Shown here piece by piece: positions 19,274 through 27,620 of a stretch of 64,000 nt of DNA. The stretch comes from Methanothrix sp. (lineage in GTDB: Archaea; Halobacteriota; Methanosarcinia; Methanotrichales; Methanotrichaceae): positions 1 to 64,000 of the forward strand of contig NZ_JADJJX010000001.1 in NCBI RefSeq assembly GCF_016706325.1, given 5' to 3'. The notes beneath the pieces are model-generated. The model saw nothing but the letters and a program-made list of their open reading frames with translations, did not search any database and was not told where the DNA came from. A program made the translations under genes and the position numbers. Every line of letters starts with the position of its first letter. Positions within the stretch are counted from its first letter, which is position 1.

Positions 19274-19714
19274 CTAGTCCTTCATTCTGAATAGATAAAA
19301 GCTCGCCCTCCCGGAATTCACCAGCCTCCTCTTAAAGCCGGGCAGATCAGCCACCTCATCCTGCAGGGGGCGGAGGATGATGTCTGCGCCCAAAGCCGCT
19401 GCCAGCTCACCTATGGCCAGCTGCATCTCCAGAGGAGGGCGGATGGAGTAGATCAGAGCTGCCCCCTGGTAGATCTCCCAGCGGGGGGCGAAGATGTCAT
19501 CCTTCTCCACCCGCATCCCATCCAAGAGCCTCTCCTCCCTATCGGTGAGGATGGGGTCCAGGCCCAAATCCAAGAGCATTCGGGCGAGATGGGGGCGATG
19601 GCCCACCCCCACCTCCGCCACCCGGCCGGAGTAGTGTTTGGCGATGAATTCTGCCAGATCCCTCTCCGCCGGATCTCCCTTCGCCAGATCCTTCTCCAAC
19701 TGATCCCCCTTCAT
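19274..19714 (-). CDS. UPF0146 family protein with repeat-derived N-terminus
   Basis: The conserved body starts at about residue 20 (AEFIAKHYSGRVAEVGVGHR) and has the Rossmann-like AEVGVG loop, the LTDREERLLDG segment and the signature LIYSIRPPLEMQLAIGELA. The family is archaeal, small (about 130 residues) and of unknown function, with a fold resembling methyltransferases. The first 18 residues (MKGDQLEKDLAKGDPAER) are made of the same GDQ-type units as the tandem repeat that fills the 200 bases upstream. The same kind of open frame continues there in another register from an ATG at 19932, so the true start may be hidden by repeat expansion. It likely forms an operon with the sensor kinase. 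Confidence 0.8.
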   Translation of the reverse strand: MKGDQLEKDLAKGDPAERDLAEFIAKHYSGRVAEVGVGHRPHLARMLLDLGLDPILTDREERLLDGMRVEKDDIFAPRWEIYQGAALIYSIRPPLEMQLAIGELAAALGADIILRPLQDEVADLPGFKRRLVNSGRASFYLFRMKD

Positions 19715-19915
19715 CTGATCCTTCCGCCAGATCCCCTTTCATCTGATCCCCTCCGCCTGATCCCTCCGTCTGATCCCCTCCGCCTGATCCCCTCCGTCTG
19801 ATCCCTCCGCCTGATCCCCTCCGTCTGATCCCCTCCGCCTGATCCCTCCGCCTGATCCCACTTCAACTGATCCCACTTCAACTGATCCCCCTTCAACTGA
19901 TCCCCCTCCGCCGGC
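19690..19915. repeat. Tandem repeat of 13-14 bp (ctgatcccctccg type)
   Basis: Around sixteen imperfect copies of ctgatcccctccg / ctgatccctccgc / ctgatcccacttcaa cover the start of the UPF0146 gene and its upstream region. On the minus strand they encode GDQ-, EGIRR- or GSDG-type peptides depending on frame. Unit lengths of 13 to 15 bp mix, so the frame drifts along the array. Confidence 0.9.
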
Positions 19916-20027
19916 AGCTCAGTCATCTGCATCCATTATGGACGGGATCATTCTTATCTATTGTCGATCGCAATTATTATTAACATATATCACTAATTGA
20001 TTCAGAGAAAGCAATGAAGGGATAGGG

Positions 20028-21089
20028 ATGGAACTTGATCTAGGGGATACTGTGGATTTTTCAAAATCGGCTGACGGCCTGGGCAGCCCCAGGATACTGG
20101 TGATAGGCTGCGGCGGCGCAGGGGGAAACACTATCAGCAGGCTTAAGAGAATGGGCTTTGACGGGGCAAGGTGCATTGCCATAAACACCGACCGGCAGCA
20201 CCTGGAGAGCATCTCCGCAGACTGTAAGATGCTGATCGGCAAAAAGCTCACCCGGGGGATGGGAGCTGGAGGGGATCCCAAGGTGGGAAGAAGGGCGGCG
20301 GAGAGCGCCAGAACAGAGCTGGAGGATCTATTGCGCGGCGCAGACCTGGTCTTCGTCCTGGCGGGAATGGGCGGAGGCACAGGCACCGGCGCAGCACCTG
20401 TGCTGGCCAGAATCGCCCGCCAGCAGGGTGCCCTGGTGATAGCCATGGTCACCACCCCGTTTCACGTGGAGAGAAAGAGGATCTTCATCGCTGAGGAGGG
20501 GCTGGAGGACCTGCGCAATTATGCCAATACCTCTATAGTGATGGACAACAACCGCCTGCTGCAGTCTGCTCCCCACCTCCCCTTCCAGGAGGCCTTCTCC
20601 CTTGTCGATGGCCTGGCCGGCGAGATCATTCAGGGCATCTGCGAGACATTGACCTGCCCCTCGCTCATCAATCTGGACTATGCCGATGTGCACACCATCA
20701 TGAACACCGGGGGAGCGAGCTATATGCTGGTGGGCGGAGGGAGCATGAAAAAAAGCCCGGAGATGATCGTTCGCTCTGCTCTGAAAAACCCCCTTTTAGA
20801 TGTGGATCTCAGAGGGGCAAAAGGCTGTCTGCTGCATATCAGCGGCGGACCGGATATGACGCTGAAAGAGGCGGCAGCCATCGCCAGCAACCTCACCCAG
20901 GATCTCGATCCGGAGGCGAATGTCATCTGGGGGGCGCGGATAAGGCCGGAGCTGAGGGGCAGGGTGAGGCTGATGGCCATAATCACCGGTGTGAAATCGG
21001 CCCAGGTGCTGGGACCTGCGGGGGAAGAGGCAGATCCACTGGAGGGGATGCGCCTGCCTGCCAGCCGGTGCCAGGCCTTCACCGGATAG
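20028..21089 (+). CDS. ftsZ: FtsZ, tubulin-family cell-division GTPase
   Basis: 353 residues. The nucleotide-binding start RILVIGCGGAGGNTISRL, the tubulin signature GMGGGTGTGAAPV (near residue 112) and the T7 catalytic loop NLDYADVHTIM identify FtsZ rather than CetZ. It polymerises with GTP at mid-cell. The C-terminal tail is short and lacks an obvious conserved end peptide. The start ATG 20028 is preceded by GGGATAGGG and an AT-rich promoter region with aacatatat near 19982. An ORF for a 31-residue membrane peptide follows 13 bases after the stop. Confidence 0.93.
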   Translation: MELDLGDTVDFSKSADGLGSPRILVIGCGGAGGNTISRLKRMGFDGARCIAINTDRQHLESISADCKMLIGKKLTRGMGAGGDPKVGRRAAESARTELEDLLRGADLVFVLAGMGGGTGTGAAPVLARIARQQGALVIAMVTTPFHVERKRIFIAEEGLEDLRNYANTSIVMDNNRLLQSAPHLPFQEAFSLVDGLAGEIIQGICETLTCPSLINLDYADVHTIMNTGGASYMLVGGGSMKKSPEMIVRSALKNPLLDVDLRGAKGCLLHISGGPDMTLKEAAAIASNLTQDLDPEANVIWGARIRPELRGRVRLMAIITGVKSAQVLGPAGEEADPLEGMRLPASRCQAFTG

Positions 21090-21102
21090 AGGTTGATGAG
21101 AG

Positions 21103-21198
21103 ATGAATGAGCTCTTATTCCAGATAATTGCTTTAACCCTGGCCATAATCCTGGGAATCGGTGTGATCTATAGCATCCGCCTCTATCTGGAGATCTGA
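21103..21198 (+). CDS. 31-residue single-pass membrane peptide downstream of ftsZ
   Basis: ATG at 21103 opens a 31-codon frame: MNELLFQIIALTLAII, then LGIGVIYSIRLYLEI and a TGA ending at 21198. It is one hydrophobic helix of about 20 residues with a charged N-terminal Glu and an Arg near the end. GAGGTTGATGAG at 21090-21101 can serve as ribosome site, and the distance to ftsZ (13 bases) suggests co-transcription. Many short open frames are false, but this one has a coherent membrane-helix composition, a ribosome site and operon spacing. Function unknown; a role with FtsZ at the membrane is only a guess. Confidence 0.5.
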   Translation: MNELLFQIIALTLAIILGIGVIYSIRLYLEI

Positions 21199-21342
21199 GT
21201 GGAGAGGAGGGAGAAGAAGGCCTGGAGGGATGCAAACGGCTGCGCCAGGGCGATCCCGCCTCCTCTGAACCTCTCACCTCCTCTCACCTCCCCTCAGCCC
21301 CCATCCCGTCCCTCTCCCCTCTAGCCACTCCTCCGGCCCCTC

Positions 21343-22602
21343 TCAGCCCTGACCGGCTGGGGTCACCCTCTGGAACTTCCAGAGCCGGTCCAGCTTGGCG
21401 GTGGCATCCACGCCCACCTTGGTGGTCATGCCCTCATTGCTCCTGGGGTCAAGGGTGCTGCCGCGCACATTGGGATAGAGGACGATATCCTCATCGCCGC
21501 GCATCCGGGTGGCCAGGGCGTACTCCAGGTCCTGCGGATCGCGAATATTGATGTCCGAGTCCACCACCAGAACATGCTTCAAGGATCCATGGGCCTTGAT
21601 TGCCGCATCGATAGCCCTTTTCCCATCCTCCTCCTTCTCCTTCTCGATCTGCACCACGGCATGGAAGTAGCAGCAGCCGCCTTCAGTAAGCATGACATCT
21701 CTCACCTTAGCCACCCTGGAGACCGCCTGATAAATGAGGGGCTCATAGGGTATCCCCATCAACATCTTGTGCTCTCCTCCCGCCGGGAGAAGGCCGTGAT
21801 AGATGGGATCGGTGCGCATCATCATCCTGGTCAGCCTGATGACCGGCTCCTGCCTGATCAGGTCACGAGTACCGGTGATATCCACGAAAGGCCCCTCTGC
21901 AGCTCTTTCAGCAGTGATGTATCCCTCCAGAACGATCTCTGCATGGGGGACGAGCACCCCGTTCTCCAGAGGGACCAGCTCTACAGGGGAGCCCCGCAGA
22001 GCAGCAGCATATCCAAACTCCATCTGGGGCGGGACACGGGTGGAGGCAGCCAGCAGTACCAGAGGATCCACTCCTATGGCCACAGCCACTGCAACCTCCC
22101 CGCCCCTGGCTAAGGCGGCCTCATAGAGCTGATGGGTATGCCTTCCCGGAACCAGCCTTGCCGCCAGTCGATCTTTTTCCAGGAGCATCAGGCGGTGAAC
22201 ACAGGCATTGATCCTCCCACCAAAGCTGCTTATCACCACCCCGGAGGTGATATAGGGGCCTCCGTCCCCGGGAAAGTGGGTCAATACCGGCAGGCGGCCC
22301 AGATCCGGCGGGGAGACATTCTCCAGAAAAGAGGACCACTCCACCTCTCGCACTGGCCCCTGGCAGCCGATCCGGGATAGATGGGCGACCATATCCCGGG
22401 GGGGGACGCCCAGGGCTCGGGCCAGGAGCTCCCGCGTCCCAAGGATGTTCAGGCAGCACTTGTGGCTGGATACATCATGAAATAGAACCGGGCCTCTGCC
22501 CCAGGAGCGTTCTGTGACCTCCTGAACAGGAGAGACCGGCTCATGGACATGAGCGATCAGGCCGGCCCTCTCCAGATCCTCCAGATAGCCCCTGAAGCTC
22601 AT
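21343..22602 (-). CDS. UbiD-family decarboxylase
   Basis: 419 residues, full length for the family. It has the N-terminal FRGYLEDLERAGLI, the central VDPLVLLAASTRVPPQMEFG, and the ELVPLENGVLVPHAEIVLEG region where the prenylated-FMN site and acidic catalytic residues lie. It ends GVDATAKLDRLWKFQRVTP. Archaeal homologues have been shown to decarboxylate trans-anhydromevalonate 5-phosphate in the archaeal mevalonate route; others act on aromatic acids, and the sequence alone does not decide. No UbiX flavin prenyltransferase is next to it. It converges with the ftsZ group and lies upstream of a lone DUF1614 gene on the same strand. Confidence 0.85.
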   Translation of the reverse strand: MSFRGYLEDLERAGLIAHVHEPVSPVQEVTERSWGRGPVLFHDVSSHKCCLNILGTRELLARALGVPPRDMVAHLSRIGCQGPVREVEWSSFLENVSPPDLGRLPVLTHFPGDGGPYITSGVVISSFGGRINACVHRLMLLEKDRLAARLVPGRHTHQLYEAALARGGEVAVAVAIGVDPLVLLAASTRVPPQMEFGYAAALRGSPVELVPLENGVLVPHAEIVLEGYITAERAAEGPFVDITGTRDLIRQEPVIRLTRMMMRTDPIYHGLLPAGGEHKMLMGIPYEPLIYQAVSRVAKVRDVMLTEGGCCYFHAVVQIEKEKEEDGKRAIDAAIKAHGSLKHVLVVDSDINIRDPQDLEYALATRMRGDEDIVLYPNVRGSTLDPRSNEGMTTKVGVDATAKLDRLWKFQRVTPAGQG

Positions 22603-22745
22603 CCTCTCCCCCTCCCTCTCTGTTCTGCCCCTCTTCCCGCTTCTCTCTCCATCCTTCCCTCCGTCTCTCTTTTCGTCACCTTTTTCCGCCCTCTTTATGT
22701 GTATTCCCGTGCTAATTATCTATCGACTCTCAATTTAATCTATCC

Positions 22746-23459
22746 TCACAGCAGGAGCACAGCAATAAGGCCGCTGAGGAAGACGCCATCGAAGGTTCCA
22801 GCACCGCCGATGCTGGCCACTGGAGCGCCCATGTCCCTGATCTTTCCCAGGTTGAGGATGTCTGCCCCGAGAAGAGTTCCCAGGGTTCCTGCCGCATAAG
22901 CGATGAGGAAGATAAGATCATGTGGAGCGCCCAGACCGTAGACCATCAGGATCGCCGCCAGGGCGGCACAAAGGGGTGGGATCAAGGCGGGAGTTGCAAT
23001 CCCCAGCCCCCGGACCGGCTTTGCCACCCGGTTGGTGACGATGGCCACTATAGCGATCCCGGCAAGGGCATAATAGAGCGACTGAGGGAAGCGATAGATC
23101 AGGGCGAAGGAGATAAACATCGGAATCAGGGCTCCCCCCACATTTATGGCCAGAAGGGTATTGCAGCTGCCGGCCACTGGGACGCGGTAGGTTACTCCAA
23201 AGGCCCGGATGTATCTATCCTCCACCATAGTGGCACTGCATCGCAGGTTGGTCAGGGGGATGTTGATGCTCGACCCCACCAGAGATGCCAGGAGCACAAA
23301 GAGAGCCTGGCTCCAGGAGAAACCGATCTTGATGAAGGCCGTCTTTGCCAGGTTCAGGAAGAGAAAGCTCACCACTACAACGATCAAGAATGCAAAGATG
23401 AGCATGATAAGCATGCCCACTGGATAGTAGATCAGGCGGTTTTCCATTCTATCATTCAT
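22746..23459 (-). CDS. DUF1614 family membrane protein
   Basis: About 237 residues with seven to eight membrane segments, starting YYPVGMLIMLIFAFLIVVVV. Conserved features include GSSINIPL, the repeated glycine-rich CNTLLAINVGGALIPMFIS, and the C-terminal GADILNLGKI and ASIGGAGTFDGVFLSGL. The family is common in methanogens and has no established function; a transporter or channel role is possible. I prefer ATG 23459 (MNDRMENR) because the frame upstream to 23546 runs into the divergent promoter and lacks a ribosome site. The 143 bases behind the gene hold no recognisable feature beyond an AT-rich end. Confidence 0.8.
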   Translation of the reverse strand: MNDRMENRLIYYPVGMLIMLIFAFLIVVVVSFLFLNLAKTAFIKIGFSWSQALFVLLASLVGSSINIPLTNLRCSATMVEDRYIRAFGVTYRVPVAGSCNTLLAINVGGALIPMFISFALIYRFPQSLYYALAGIAIVAIVTNRVAKPVRGLGIATPALIPPLCAALAAILMVYGLGAPHDLIFLIAYAAGTLGTLLGADILNLGKIRDMGAPVASIGGAGTFDGVFLSGLIAVLLL

Positions 23460-23546
23460 TGCTATCCCAGGCGTATAACTCTTGTGTATCCTGTGTGCTA
23501 TGTGGTCTGCAAAAGAGATTTGTAATGGTATGTTAAAGATTGGCAT

Positions 23547-24668
23547 ATGAAAGAGAAGTGGCTCATGGCCAAAGGATCATGGGAGGAGATCAAACCGCAG
23601 ATGACCACCGCCCTTGAATCGGGATTCGACTGTGTTATTGTGGACCGGGAGAACATCGAGAGGGTAAGAGAGCTGGGAAAGATCCGTGTGGCGTGCTTTG
23701 GTGCTGAGAGGGGGGCTGAGGATATCCTGGTGATCGGCAGGCATGGCGAGGGGGATGGATCGGTGCCTCTGCCCAAGGACCTGAACAGCTCCATGGACTA
23801 TGCCCTGGCCAAGACCGTATCCGGGAGCAAAGCCGCCTATGTGGTCATCGCCGGCAAGAAGTATGAACAGTTCGCAGTGGAGATGGGAAAGCATGTCGAT
23901 TATCTCCTGGTGATCGGCACTGACTGGAAGGTCATTCCCCTGGAGAATATGATCGCCGGCCTGCAGGGCTCCTCTGTCAAGATCATCAGCGGGGTTAAGA
24001 GCTCAGATGAGGCGAAGCTGGCCCTGGCCACCCTGGAGCAGGGGGCGGATGGGGTCCTCCTGGAGAGCTCCGACCTCTCTGAGATCAAGAGGGTTATGAA
24101 TGCGGCAGAGCAGTCAGAGAAAGGCCGCCTGGATCTCATATCCGCCAGGGTGACCTCAGTCAAAGCTGTGGGTATGGGCGACCGGGTCTGCGTCGACTCT
24201 GCCAGCATGATGGTCCCGGGCGAGGGAATGCTCATCGGCTCCCAGGCAAAGGGCTTCTTTCTGGTTCATAGCGAGTCCGAGGACAGTCCCTATGTCGCTG
24301 CCCGCCCCTTCCGGGTGAACGCCGGTGCCGTTCATGCCTATATCCGGGTGGGGGATAAGACCCGTTACCTCTCTGAGCTCAAGTCGGGGGATGAGGTCAG
24401 CATAGTGAACAAGGATGGCCTCACCAGGAGCGCCATCGTCGGGCGGGCGAAGATCGAGAAGAGGCCCATGATCCTCATCGAGGCGGAGGCGGATGGGGTG
24501 CTGATTAGCACTCTTCTGCAGAATGCAGAGACCATAAAGCTGGTGAGCAGCGATGGCAGGACCAAGCCGGTGACTGAACTCAAGGCCGGGGATGAGGTGC
24601 TGGTCCATCTGGAGGAGGCGGCCCGTCACTTCGGCATGAAGATAGAGGAGAGCATTGTGGAGAGATGA
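23547..24668 (+). CDS. aroB': 3-dehydroquinate synthase type II
   Basis: 373 residues matching the archaeal enzyme that makes 3-dehydroquinate from 2-amino-3,7-dideoxy-D-threo-hept-6-ulosonate, in place of bacterial AroB. Seen: the N-terminal ESGFDCVIVDRENIERVREL, VDYLLVIGTDWKVIPLEN in the centre, ARVTSVKAVGMGDRVCVDS, the PGEGMLIGSQAKGFFLVHS block and RPFRVNAGAVHAYI. The fold is unlike AroB. The start ATG is 87 bases from the divergent DUF1614 gene. The gene is followed 7 bases later by aroD, the next step of the shikimate pathway. Confidence 0.93.
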   Translation: MKEKWLMAKGSWEEIKPQMTTALESGFDCVIVDRENIERVRELGKIRVACFGAERGAEDILVIGRHGEGDGSVPLPKDLNSSMDYALAKTVSGSKAAYVVIAGKKYEQFAVEMGKHVDYLLVIGTDWKVIPLENMIAGLQGSSVKIISGVKSSDEAKLALATLEQGADGVLLESSDLSEIKRVMNAAEQSEKGRLDLISARVTSVKAVGMGDRVCVDSASMMVPGEGMLIGSQAKGFFLVHSESEDSPYVAARPFRVNAGAVHAYIRVGDKTRYLSELKSGDEVSIVNKDGLTRSAIVGRAKIEKRPMILIEAEADGVLISTLLQNAETIKLVSSDGRTKPVTELKAGDEVLVHLEEAARHFGMKIEESIVER

Positions 24669-24675
24669 GCCGGAG

Positions 24676-25320
24676 ATGAACAGGCCGCAGATCGTTGCCG
24701 TTCTGGGGGAGGGGGCAACTGAGGACATCAGGCTGGCATCCAAAGCCGATATGATAGAGCTGCGGCTGGATCTTATCCGGGATCCTCTCCCGGCGGCAAG
24801 GGCCATTCGACAGGCCACCGGAAAGCCGATCATCGCCACCAACCGCCTCCGGGCAGAGGGAGGAAGGTTTCTGGGATCGGAGAGAGAGAGGATGGAGATC
24901 CTGGCTCAGGCCTCGGAATATGCCGATTTCATAGACATCGAACTTCAGGCAGAGGGAAGAGGGGAGATTATATCCCGGGTCAGCCGGCCGGCGATACTCT
25001 CTTACCATGACTTCCAGGGAATGCCGAAGATCGATGAGATTGCTCTCCTATTGGAGAGGATGAGAGCGGCCGGTGCCGCCATCGCCAAGATCGCCGTGAC
25101 TCCCGGGAGCCTGAAGGACGGCCTGGATCTTCTGGGGTTTCTGCTGTCTGCGGATATGCCCGTATCTCTCGTCGCGATGGGAGAACTGGGCAGGCATCTG
25201 CGGGCGGTGGCTCCATTATATGGCTCCGCTCTGGCCTATGCTTATGTTATAGAGAGCACCGCCCCCGGGCAGATGAGCCTGGAAGAGCTCTCTGCTGCCA
25301 GAGAGCTGCTCAAATGGTGA
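24676..25320 (+). CDS. aroD: 3-dehydroquinate dehydratase type I
   Basis: 214 residues forming one TIM barrel. The Schiff-base lysine is in AKIAVTPGS and the catalytic histidine in ILSYHDFQG; the first strand MIELRLDLIRD and the end segment YVIESTAPGQMSLEEL are also typical. It dehydrates 3-dehydroquinate to 3-dehydroshikimate in the cytoplasm. I use ATG 24676 rather than the in-frame GTG at 24655, which overlaps the end of the upstream gene; GAGATGAG 8-15 bases ahead can act as ribosome site. Co-transcription with the upstream synthase is likely. Confidence 0.92.
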   Translation: MNRPQIVAVLGEGATEDIRLASKADMIELRLDLIRDPLPAARAIRQATGKPIIATNRLRAEGGRFLGSERERMEILAQASEYADFIDIELQAEGRGEIISRVSRPAILSYHDFQGMPKIDEIALLLERMRAAGAAIAKIAVTPGSLKDGLDLLGFLLSADMPVSLVAMGELGRHLRAVAPLYGSALAYAYVIESTAPGQMSLEELSAARELLKW

Positions 25321-25668
25321 TATTTTTGGCTTTTCATGTCTGCTATGGATAAGCCTGGGGTTACAGTGCTGGCAAGCAGCAGTTGTTATCTGTATCCGCT
25401 AATCCAAATTGTTATGATATTATGATAGTGGTTAGATAATCGCTATCTTGCCGCATATCACGGAATGCATTTTTTAGGGCTGTTTATTGTCCATCGGAGG
25501 GGTTCACTCCATATCAGCCGGCGGGCAGCGTTCTCCATCTGAGGCTGTGATATTCAACTCAACGCAAGGGTTATTAGGATAAACGCAAATGGCGCAGAGC
25601 GTTTACATAATGAAATAATAGTAAGCAATATCATTTACGTAAACCCCAGATGAGCAGCAATTGGAGGA
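25321..25668. other. Intergenic region before the molybdate/tungstate operon
   Basis: 348 bases without a gene. The left part is AT-rich, with tandem-like atgatattatgatagtgg near 25413. The right part (25561-25645) holds the direct repeat aacgcaa twice and the large inverted repeat described separately. This is the expected control region of the transporter genes. Confidence 0.6.
25601..25644. promoter_or_regulatory. Inverted repeat, candidate operator of the transporter operon
   Basis: gtttacataatg at 25601-25612 is matched in reverse by catttacgtaaac at 25632-25644, with 19 bases between. Only one or two positions differ. It lies 25 bases before the relic reading frame and about 210 bases before the likely start of the binding-protein gene. 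Spacing of roughly three helical turns between half-sites fits a dimeric or tetrameric regulator such as a ModE- or TunR-like protein; which one is an inference. Confidence 0.45.
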
Positions 25669-25854
25669 TTGCATTCCATGACCACAAATAGAGCGATTTC
25701 ATACCCGATGGCCGTTCTTCTTCCGGCCACATTGGCCGGTTTGGCCGAAGAACGAAGAGAGCTGGCCGACTTCATCGATGGCCCCCCGGCTCTGCGCATC
25801 CAGATTGAGAATGGCGCCTGTACTGAGCTATTCGCCCCAGTCAATAATAAGCAG
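25669..25854 (+). pseudogene. Remnant of a duplicated binding-protein gene, fused in frame
   Basis: The 62 codons before the likely start of modA/wtpA encode a degenerate copy of part of the same protein: FIDGPPALRIQIENGACTEL and NNKQMNAQKSSG align with NFDGVPALRAQIEQGAYADV and LKHMNALKAEG found about 100 residues further on. The relic has no signal peptide and precedes one, so it would not be exported usefully if translated. It has a good ribosome site (TTGGAGGATTGC before ATG 25678), which may still drive translation into the operon. Confidence 0.6.
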
Positions 25855-26694
25855 ATGAATGCTCAAAAGAGCAGCGGACTGATAACGAGAAGGTCAGGAG
25901 TCTCTCTTTTTTTGGCCCTGATCGCTCTGCTCTCCTGCGCCTGTGCCGAAGAGCAGAAAGATCTGGTCGTCTTCTGCGGCGCTGGACTTACAGGCGCTTT
26001 CAGCGAGATCGGAGAGATATACGAGAGCCGGAGCAATTCAAGCATTGCGTTTAATTTCGATGGCGTGCCCGCCCTCCGGGCCCAGATTGAGCAGGGAGCC
26101 TATGCCGATGTCCTGGTCTCTGCAAACCTCAAGCACATGAATGCTCTGAAGGCGGAAGGCTATATGGATAACAGCACTGTGCAGATCTTCGCCGGAAATA
26201 AGATGGCAGTAATCGTCCCCAATTACAACCCTGCCAATATCACCGTTCTGTCTGATCTGATGGAGCCTGGATTGAAGATCCTCATCGGGACCAGTGATCT
26301 GCCGGCGGGAGATTATGCCCGGCAGGTTCTGAACAAGATGGCGGATGATCCAAAATATGGTTCTGCTTATCGGGATGCCGTGCTGGCCAATGTAGTCTCA
26401 GAGGAGACCACAGTCAACCGCATCGTCTCTAAAATAGCTTTAGGAGAAGCAGATGCGGGCTTTGCCTTTATATCCGATGTCAGCCCCAAGATGAGGGGCC
26501 AGGTCACAAGGATAGCAGTTCCGGACGAGTACAATGTGCTGGGATTGTTCCCCCTGGGAATGCTGAACCAATCCCGAAGACCGGAAGAGGCCAGAAGATT
26601 CATAGATCTGGTGATGGCACAGGAGGGGCAGAACATACTAAAAAATTACGGGTTTATACCCCTGAATGAGCTGCAAGAGAGCAAGAGGGCATGA
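25855..26694 (+). CDS. modA: Molybdate/tungstate ABC transporter, binding protein
   Basis: From ATG 25855 the product is 279 residues, with a signal peptide (RRSGVSLFLALIALLSCACA, the final Cys suggesting a lipid anchor) and a ModA/WtpA-like domain: DLVVFCGAGLTGAFSEIGEI, FNFDGVPALRAQIEQGAYAD, IFAGNKMAVIVPNYNPAN, GTSDLPAGDYARQVL, EADAGFAFISDVSP. It captures the oxyanion outside the membrane. The open frame reaches back to 25669, but the upstream part is a relic of a duplication (separate entry). Permease and ATPase genes follow on the same strand. Whether the substrate is molybdate or tungstate cannot be read from sequence. Confidence 0.85.
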   Translation: MNAQKSSGLITRRSGVSLFLALIALLSCACAEEQKDLVVFCGAGLTGAFSEIGEIYESRSNSSIAFNFDGVPALRAQIEQGAYADVLVSANLKHMNALKAEGYMDNSTVQIFAGNKMAVIVPNYNPANITVLSDLMEPGLKILIGTSDLPAGDYARQVLNKMADDPKYGSAYRDAVLANVVSEETTVNRIVSKIALGEADAGFAFISDVSPKMRGQVTRIAVPDEYNVLGLFPLGMLNQSRRPEEARRFIDLVMAQEGQNILKNYGFIPLNELQESKRA

Positions 26695-26765
26695 GAGCGA
26701 TAGGATAAGAGTACAAGAGGGCGCGAGAGCAAGAGGGCAAGAGGACAATAGAATAAGAGGCGGAT
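26685..26765. repeat. Purine-rich imperfect repeat between binding protein and permease
   Basis: Units such as gagagcaagagggca, gagagcgataggataaga and gcgagagcaagagggcaaga recur four or five times. The array begins in the last codons of the binding-protein gene (QESKRA) and fills the gap to the permease gene. Confidence 0.7.
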
Positions 26766-26777
26766 AAACAGAAAAAG

Positions 26778-27620
26778 ATGGCGGCAAGAGAATACAAATA
26801 CACTGGGCAGCCAGCCCCAAATCCCGGGAGATGGCACTGGATTCTCAAGGCAGGCCTGGCAATGGTCATCTGTCTGACTTTGATGTTCATAGCCTTGCCT
26901 GTGGCCTCCCTGTTTCTTAAGAGCCCCCTGGATGCAACCTTGCGCTCCTTGGGCGACCCCATGGTCAAAGATGCCCTGCGGCTGAGCATGATGACCTCTG
27001 CTCTGACCACGATGATGGTGGTGATAATGGGAACGCCCATAGCCTACATCAGCGCCCGCTATCACTATCCAGGCAAAGGGGTCGTGGACGCAATAACCCA
27101 TCTTCCAGTGATCATGCCCCCGGCAGTGGCAGGCATTGCTTTGCTGATGGCGTTCGGCCGGATGGGCGTACTGGGGCAGTACCTGAACACCTTCGGGATC
27201 TCCATCGCCTTCACCACCCTGGCGGTGATCATGGCCCAGGTCTTTGTCTCCAGCCCCTTTTATATCCGCCAGGCAAAGACGAGCTTCGAGGACGTGGATC
27301 TGGCCCTGGAGAATGCCGCCCGCACCCTGGGAGCCTCCCGGCTCTACACCTTCATCTATGTGATCCTGCCCCTGGCCATGAATGGCATGATCTCCGGGGC
27401 GATCACCGCCTTTGCCCGCTCCTTGGGCGAGTTCGGGGCAACCATCATGTTCGCCGGAAACTTCCAGGGGAGGACGCAGACCATGCCCCTGGCCATCTAC
27501 ACCGCCATGCAGGGGGATTTGGGCGTCGCTTTATGTATCTCCCAGATACTGGTGGTCATCTCCTTCCTGATCATCGCCCTGGTGGGGATACTCGCCCGGA
27601 GGATGTGCAGCAGATGCTAG
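26778..27620 (+). CDS. modB: Molybdate/tungstate ABC transporter, permease
   Basis: 280 residues with six membrane segments, beginning WILKAGLAMVICLTLMFIAL. The EAA loop that contacts the ATPase is LENAARTLGASRLYTFIYVILP (residues about 177-198), followed by GAITAFARSLGEFGATIMFAG, the classic ModB/CysU-type sequence. The homodimer forms the oxyanion channel. The end overlaps the ATPase ATG by 7 bases (atgctag), so translation is probably coupled. Confidence 0.92.
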   Translation: MAAREYKYTGQPAPNPGRWHWILKAGLAMVICLTLMFIALPVASLFLKSPLDATLRSLGDPMVKDALRLSMMTSALTTMMVVIMGTPIAYISARYHYPGKGVVDAITHLPVIMPPAVAGIALLMAFGRMGVLGQYLNTFGISIAFTTLAVIMAQVFVSSPFYIRQAKTSFEDVDLALENAARTLGASRLYTFIYVILPLAMNGMISGAITAFARSLGEFGATIMFAGNFQGRTQTMPLAIYTAMQGDLGVALCISQILVVISFLIIALVGILARRMCSRC

